NCBI RefSeq assembly: GCF_009912395.1
Contig: NZ_WNDO01000011.1
Span: 1 to 64,000, forward strand
Direction: 5' to 3'
DNA length: 64,000 nucleotides
From: Luteibacter sp.
GTDB lineage: Bacteria > Pseudomonadota > Gammaproteobacteria > Xanthomonadales > Rhodanobacteraceae
Shown piece after piece: positions 59,975-64,000 of the stretch. Within the stretch, counting starts at the first letter, position 1. Each line of letters begins with the position of its first letter. The notes beneath the pieces were generated by a model that worked only from the letters and a program-made list of their open reading frames with translations, made no database searches and had not been told where the DNA came from. The translations under genes were made by a program, and so were the position numbers.

Positions 59975-60835
59975 TCAGTAGTTCCGAAGCACGTTCCCCG
60001 GCAAAAACTGCCAGGTTCGCGTGATGTACAGCTCATCGACCCGGTTCTTGTCCGTCGGCAGGGCGGGGAAGGGTGCAGAGAGGCGGACGATGCGCTGCGC
60101 GGCGTCGTCCAGGAGCTTGTTGCCCGAACTCTTGATCACATCCATGCTGTGGATCGAACCATCGCGGTTGAGGCCCACCGTAAGCACCAGCTCACCGTGG
60201 AGGCCCTGGCGACGCGCTTCGTCGGGGTAGTTGAGATTGCCCACGCGCTCCACGCGACCCACCCAGCCCTTCATGTAGGCGGCGTAGGCGTATTCGCGCG
60301 TATTGGATGAAATGAACTTCTTCTTGGGGCGCTTGGCATAGGCCTCCGACTGGTCGCGCACCTCGGCGGCCAGCTTGGCCATCTCCAGCTTCCGGCGCAC
60401 GTCCTCATCGGAGACGGGCAGAGGCTGGGGCGTCTGTTCTTTTTGTTCTTTCTGCGTGTCGACCGCGAAGGAGGATTCGCCCGAAGTGGTGAGCAACTGG
60501 GTCGGCGTGCTCTCACGCGGGGCGGGCGCCTGGGCGTCCTTGGGCTCCGGGGTGACGCCCTGGTTGGGCGTGGGCAACGGGCCGGAGACCGGCTCGGCGG
60601 GGCGCCGCGCCTTGTCGTGCTCGCCACCCCCGCTGTTGTTGGCCTGGGCGAGGAAGTCGGCCTTGTCCGGCTGCTCGGCGTTGGCGACGTCCACGAGGGT
60701 GACGTCCAGCGTCGGCAAGCTGGGCTTGGGCTTCTCCGCCTCGAAGGTGATGCCGAGGATGACGACACCGTGCAACAGCAGCGAGAACAGCAACGTGGCG
60801 CCGAACAGGTCGGCGCCGGTGGTTCGGGTGGTCAT
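59975..60835 (-). CDS. Energy transducer TonB-family protein
   Basis: The 286-residue protein has an N-terminal membrane helix (about 10-30, FGATLLFSLLLHGVVILGI), a Pro/Glu/Lys-rich periplasmic linker, and a C-terminal TonB domain (about 195-280: NYPDEARRQGLHGELVLTVGLNRDG). The position next to gshB and pilGHIJ matches TonB3 of Pseudomonas, which affects twitching. It could also power the TonB-dependent receptor at 12383, but that needs testing. Overlaps the gshB stop by four bases. Confidence 0.9.
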   Translation of the reverse strand: MTTRTTGADLFGATLLFSLLLHGVVILGITFEAEKPKPSLPTLDVTLVDVANAEQPDKADFLAQANNSGGGEHDKARRPAEPVSGPLPTPNQGVTPEPKDAQAPAPRESTPTQLLTTSGESSFAVDTQKEQKEQTPQPLPVSDEDVRRKLEMAKLAAEVRDQSEAYAKRPKKKFISSNTREYAYAAYMKGWVGRVERVGNLNYPDEARRQGLHGELVLTVGLNRDGSIHSMDVIKSSGNKLLDDAAQRIVRLSAPFPALPTDKNRVDELYITRTWQFLPGNVLRNY

Positions 60836-61773
60836 CGGGCCTCGATCGCGTCGAACATCAGCCCGGCGATGTTAAGGCCGAACTGGGCATCCAGTTCGCG
60901 GATGCAGGTCGGAGATGTGACGTTGATCTCGGTCAGGTAGTCGCCGATCACGTCCAGGCCGACGAAGCGCAGGCCGCGACGGCGCAGTTCCGGGGCGACC
61001 TGGGCGGCGATCCAGCGATCGCGCTCGGAGAGGGGGACGCCCTCGCCGCGGCCACCGGCCGCGAGGTTGCCGCGGAATTCGTCGCCCTGCGGGATGCGGG
61101 CCAGCGCGTACGGCACCGGTTCGCCGTCGATCAGCAGGATGCGTTTGTCGCCCTGGGTGATTTCCGGGATGTATTTCTGCGCGATCGCGAAGTGGCGGTC
61201 GCCGTCCAGCAGGGTTTCCAGCATGGAGTTCAGGTTGCTGTCGCCGGCCTTCACCCGGAAGATGCCGCGGCCGCCCATGCCGTCCAGCGGCTTGAGCACG
61301 GCTTCGCCGTGGTGGGCCACGAACGCCTTCAGCTCGCCGCGATCGCGGGAGACCAGGGTCGGGGCGATGCACTGTGGGAACTGCAGGGCGAACAGCTTCT
61401 CGTTGCAGTCGCGCAGGCTGCGCGGGTCGTTCACGACGTTGCAGCCGGCCTTCTGCGCCGCCTCCAGCACCATGGTGTCGTAGATGAACTGGGCGTCGAC
61501 CGGCGGATCCTTGCGGGCCAGCAGGATGTCGATCTCGCCGAGCGGTCGCCATGCGGATTCGCCCAGGGTGTACCAGCCCGCCGGGTCGTCCTTCACGGTG
61601 AGGGGGCGCATCCGGGCCCAGGCGTCGCCGTCGCGCAACGCCAGGTCGCCGTGCTCGATGTAGTAAAGGTCATGACCGCGCCGCGCGGCCTCCAGCAACA
61701 TGGCGAAGGTGGAATCCTTGGCGATCTTGATGGCGCGGATGGGGTCCATGAGGACCGCGACGGAGAGGGGCAT
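60832..61773 (-). CDS. gshB: Glutathione synthetase
   Basis: The 313-residue ATP-grasp enzyme joins gamma-glutamylcysteine and glycine. It has VAVLMDPIRAIKIAKDST at the start, then VVNDPRSLRDCNEKLF, KPLDGMGGRGIFRV, and FVGLDVIGDYLTEINVTSPT with metal and ATP ligands. The ATG at 61773 starts at the conserved MPLSVAVLMDP. It precedes and overlaps the tonB-like gene. Confidence 0.96.
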   Translation of the reverse strand: MPLSVAVLMDPIRAIKIAKDSTFAMLLEAARRGHDLYYIEHGDLALRDGDAWARMRPLTVKDDPAGWYTLGESAWRPLGEIDILLARKDPPVDAQFIYDTMVLEAAQKAGCNVVNDPRSLRDCNEKLFALQFPQCIAPTLVSRDRGELKAFVAHHGEAVLKPLDGMGGRGIFRVKAGDSNLNSMLETLLDGDRHFAIAQKYIPEITQGDKRILLIDGEPVPYALARIPQGDEFRGNLAAGGRGEGVPLSERDRWIAAQVAPELRRRGLRFVGLDVIGDYLTEINVTSPTCIRELDAQFGLNIAGLMFDAIEAR

Positions 61774-62071
61774 GGGGGAGAGTCCGGAAGCGTGATGGGG
61801 AAAGTGTAGCCGGGAGAAGCAAGGCGGGAGAGGGGCGGCGTCTTTCGGGAACCCTCGGAGGGACCGCGCTGGGCCCATCCCTCACCCGTCGTAAGAACAT
61901 TTCTCCTTGACGCCATCCCATCCACCCTTTAAACAGCGGACCGAGGACAGCCAACCGAGCGGTCCCACGGGGTCCCTGACTCCGGACTTTCGACCTGGCG
62001 CACGGAATAACCGGCGGCAACCGGCTATCCTGCGGCGGGATTTGCGTTTTTTGGTGTGGTACGGGGGCGTA
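61774..62071. promoter_or_regulatory. Divergent gshB-pilG control region
   Basis: This 298-base spacer separates gshB (leftward) and pilG (rightward). TTGACG (61907-61912) with TAAACA 17 bases later is a passable sigma-70 promoter for the pil operon. A CCGG-rich repeat near 62010-62040 may fold. No gene is seen. Confidence 0.4.
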
Positions 62072-62473
62072 GTGAACGACAACGAACGTGGCACGGACCT
62101 GGCCGGTTTGAAGGTCATGGTCATCGACGATTCGAAAACCATACGACGCACGGCCGAGACCCTGTTGAAGAAGGAAGGCTGCGACGTACTCACCGCGGTG
62201 GACGGCTTCGAGGCTTTGGCCAAGATTTCCGACCAGAAGCCGAACATCATCTTCGTCGACATCATGATGCCGCGCCTGGACGGCTACCAGACCTGCGCGC
62301 TCATCAAGAACAACGCCCAGTTCCGGGGTACGCCCGTGATCATGCTGTCCTCCAAGGACGGCCTGTTCGACAAGGCCCGTGGCCGCATCGTCGGCGCCGA
62401 GCAGTACCTCACCAAGCCGTTCACCCGCGACGAACTCCTCGGCGCGATCCATCGCTACGCGACGGCGAACTGA
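62072..62473 (+). CDS. pilG: Twitching response regulator PilG
   Basis: The 133-residue single-domain response regulator of the Pil-Chp chemosensory system controls pilus extension. It has the acidic pocket in VMVIDDSKTIRRT, phosphoacceptor Asp in FVDIMMPRLDGYQ, and the conserved Lys in YLTKPF. It starts with a GTG at 62072, with GGGGG five bases upstream. Confidence 0.95.
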   Translation: MNDNERGTDLAGLKVMVIDDSKTIRRTAETLLKKEGCDVLTAVDGFEALAKISDQKPNIIFVDIMMPRLDGYQTCALIKNNAQFRGTPVIMLSSKDGLFDKARGRIVGAEQYLTKPFTRDELLGAIHRYATAN

Positions 62474-62511
62474 TCCCACCCAATGTCATGTAACTGCGTC
62501 CAGGGGGACGT

Positions 62512-62886
62512 GTGGCAAACATCCTGATCATCGACGACTCGCCCACCGACGTCCGCGTGTTCACCACGCTGCTGGAGAAGGCGGGTTTTTCCGTTTCAAG
62601 CGTCGACAACGCCGAAGCCAGCATCGACCGCATCCGCGCCAGCAAGCCCGACCTGGTCATCATGGACGTCATCATGCCCGGCATGAACGGCTTCCAGGCC
62701 ACGCGCACGCTCAGCCGCGACCCGACCACCGCCGACGTGCCGGTGGTGATGATCACCACCAAGTCGATGGAGACTGACCGTGTATGGGGGCTGCGCCAGG
62801 GCGCCAAGGCCTTCATCACCAAGCCGGTGAACGAGAAGGAATTGCTCTCGACCATCAACGGGTTGCTGTCGCAGCGTACGCATTGA
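62512..62886 (+). CDS. pilH: Twitching response regulator PilH
   Basis: The 124-residue CheY-like protein has LIIDDSPTDVRVF, phosphoacceptor Asp in VIMDVIMPGMNGFQ, and KAFITKPV with the conserved Lys. PilH counteracts PilG in the Pil-Chp system. It starts with a GTG at 62512, with GGGGGAC upstream, 38 bases after pilG. Confidence 0.95.
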   Translation: MANILIIDDSPTDVRVFTTLLEKAGFSVSSVDNAEASIDRIRASKPDLVIMDVIMPGMNGFQATRTLSRDPTTADVPVVMITTKSMETDRVWGLRQGAKAFITKPVNEKELLSTINGLLSQRTH

Positions 62887-62893
62887 GGACGCC

Positions 62894-63439
62894 ATGAGCG
62901 AGAACGTGGCACTTACCCCCTTCGAGCTCCTTGCCCGCTACGAGCGCGCCTGCGTGGCGCACTCGGCCGGTACGCCCGAACGGGTGGAAGAGACGGGCCT
63001 GTGGCGCGGTATCGGCTTCCGCGTGGGGCGCCGCCATTTCGTCAGCGGCATCGACGAGATCAACGAACTGCTCGCGGTGCCTCCGCTGACCAACGTCCCC
63101 GGTACCCAGCCGTGGCTGATGGGCGTCGCCAACGTGCGCGGCAACCTTGTCCCGGCCATTGACCTGGGCCGGTTCCTTTTCGACGAGCGGACGCCGTCTT
63201 CCGAACGTTCCCGCCTGCTGCTGGTCCGCCAGCATGGCGGCATCGTGGGCCTGCTGGTGGACGAGGTGTTCGGCCAGCGCACCATGGACGAATCGCGACG
63301 CGAAGAGGGCGAGCAGGAACAGGATCCGCGCGTGTCGCGATTCGTTTCGGAGAACATCCGGCTCGGCGAGCAGTCGTTCGGGCTATTCAGCATGAGCCGT
63401 CTGGTTCGTGCGCCGGATTTCCGGCAGGCGGCGCTCTAG
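62894..63439 (+). CDS. pilI: CheW-like adaptor PilI
   Basis: The 181-residue protein couples the receptor PilJ to the kinase ChpA. The CheW domain is marked by the GVANVRGNLVPAIDLGRFLF stretch and LLVRQHGGIVGLLVDEV. It starts eight bases after pilH and belongs to the same transcript. Confidence 0.94.
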   Translation: MSENVALTPFELLARYERACVAHSAGTPERVEETGLWRGIGFRVGRRHFVSGIDEINELLAVPPLTNVPGTQPWLMGVANVRGNLVPAIDLGRFLFDERTPSSERSRLLLVRQHGGIVGLLVDEVFGQRTMDESRREEGEQEQDPRVSRFVSENIRLGEQSFGLFSMSRLVRAPDFRQAAL

Positions 63440-63549
63440 GGCGCCTCAAGTGGGGGGGATGGCACGGCCGTGCAGGCCGCGCCGGTACAGGAACTGTGGG
63501 AAGCGGTCCGCCGGACCGTTTCGTCTGGCCAGGTTTGGGTGAGGTGGTT

Positions 63550-64000
63550 ATGAGTACGACAGCAAGCGGCGCGGGCCGGGAACGCGGGTACACGATCGTC
63601 ATCGTGTTCCTGCTGCTGGCGATCGGCCTGGCGTCGGTCGACTTCTGGTGGCTCAACAACAAGAACGGCGAGGACCGCGAGGCCATCGCGCTCACCACGC
63701 AGGTGCAGGTGCTCTCGCAGCAGACGGCGAAGTACGCGCTGGAAGCCTCCGACGGCAACCGCGACTCCTTCCGCGAGCTGGCGGCCACGCGCAACACCAT
63801 CGACTCGGCGGTGCAGCGCCTCGTGAAGGGCGACGCCAAGACGGGCATGCCGGCCTACGCCGACGACAACGCCACCCAGTCCGGCCGCACCATCGCCAAC
63901 CTGGCCAACGCCTGGCACCAGCTCGACGCGGACATCGGCAAGATCCTCAACAACAAGGACCTGGTGCTGTCCTCCGGCGAGCGCGCCGACCTCTTCGCCA
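63550..64000 (+). CDS. pilJ: Methyl-accepting chemotaxis protein PilJ (partial, runs off right edge)
   Basis: The start and 150 codons are present, and the frame is open at the right edge. The N-terminus has a membrane helix (about 14-36, YTIVIVFLLLAIGLASVDFWW) followed by a polar periplasmic sensor region (LTTQVQVLSQQTAKYALEAS, GRTIANLANAWHQLDADIGK). PilJ has a PilJ-type sensor, a HAMP and an MCP signalling domain further on. The ATG at 63550 follows GAGGTGG, and its position after pilI is as expected. Confidence 0.93.
   Translation, partial: MSTTASGAGRERGYTIVIVFLLLAIGLASVDFWWLNNKNGEDREAIALTTQVQVLSQQTAKYALEASDGNRDSFRELAATRNTIDSAVQRLVKGDAKTGMPAYADDNATQSGRTIANLANAWHQLDADIGKILNNKDLVLSSGERADLFA

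Noticed and set aside
1-64000. CRISPR array, tRNA, rRNA or riboswitch
   Set aside because: No regular spaced repeats, cloverleaf sequences or known aptamer patterns were found on reading. The regular 72-bp and REP repeats do not have CRISPR spacing.

Overview
The window looks like chromosome of a GC-rich gammaproteobacterium of the Xanthomonadales, most probably Rhodanobacteraceae (Luteibacter or Dyella type). This is an inference from gene order and protein flavour: TonB-dependent carbohydrate uptake, the yggT-proC-pilT-pilU and algH-tonB-gshB-pilGHIJ blocks, a GH17-GT2 glucan synthase, and many REP palindromes with a GTAGGAGC head. No tRNA, rRNA, CRISPR array or complete prophage was seen.

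Layout. 1-4.7 kb: tail of an IS3-family element, a J-domain protein, then a secreted serine hydrolase, a small membrane protein, an ECF-type sigma factor and a small membrane protein that may be its anti-sigma factor. 4.7-19.0 kb: one long leftward operon running from glucokinase through a GH20 hexosaminidase, a TonB-dependent receptor, an APC permease, a GH2 enzyme with exo-beta-glucosaminidase residues and a LacI regulator, and ending in a sulfotransferase and a fused ATP sulfurylase-APS kinase. It reads as a chitosan or amino-sugar oligosaccharide utilisation locus with a PAPS-making sulfation module on its tail. A 14-bp palindrome upstream of glucokinase is a good LacI-type operator candidate.

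19.0-29 kb is accessory: an AT-richer orphan gene of unknown family, secreted hydrolases, a LysR gene broken by one in-frame stop, a CmcJ-like oxygenase with a DsbA-fold isomerase, a P-loop kinase-like protein, a methyltransferase divergent from a TetR regulator, an MFS transporter, and a MarR/OhrR-like repressor facing three operator-like palindromes in front of a secreted hydrolase.

29.0-33.6 kb is the most intriguing locus: a tight four-gene operon (DUF3348, a MotA/ExbB-like channel with a very long coiled-coil tail, a MotB-like OmpA protein, DUF2894). It resembles an ion-driven stator with a long cytoplasmic tail, as in ZorAB, but its neighbours are different and uncharacterised. 33.6-35.7 kb is largely non-coding: 72-bp repeats, REP elements, a structured RNA-like leader before a 29-residue micro-ORF, two small genes and a 34-bp perfect inverted repeat.

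35.7-64 kb is mostly conserved backbone: tamA-tamB, a beta-glucan synthase, dps, hrpA (with an in-frame REP pair inside the coding region), relA, yggT-proC, pilT-pilU, a BON protein, a large lipoprotein, algH-ruvX-pyrB, tonB-gshB, and the start of the Pil-Chp chemotaxis operon pilGHIJ, in which pilJ runs off the right edge. REP palindromes occur at eight places and act as terminator-like spacers, except where they intrude on genes.
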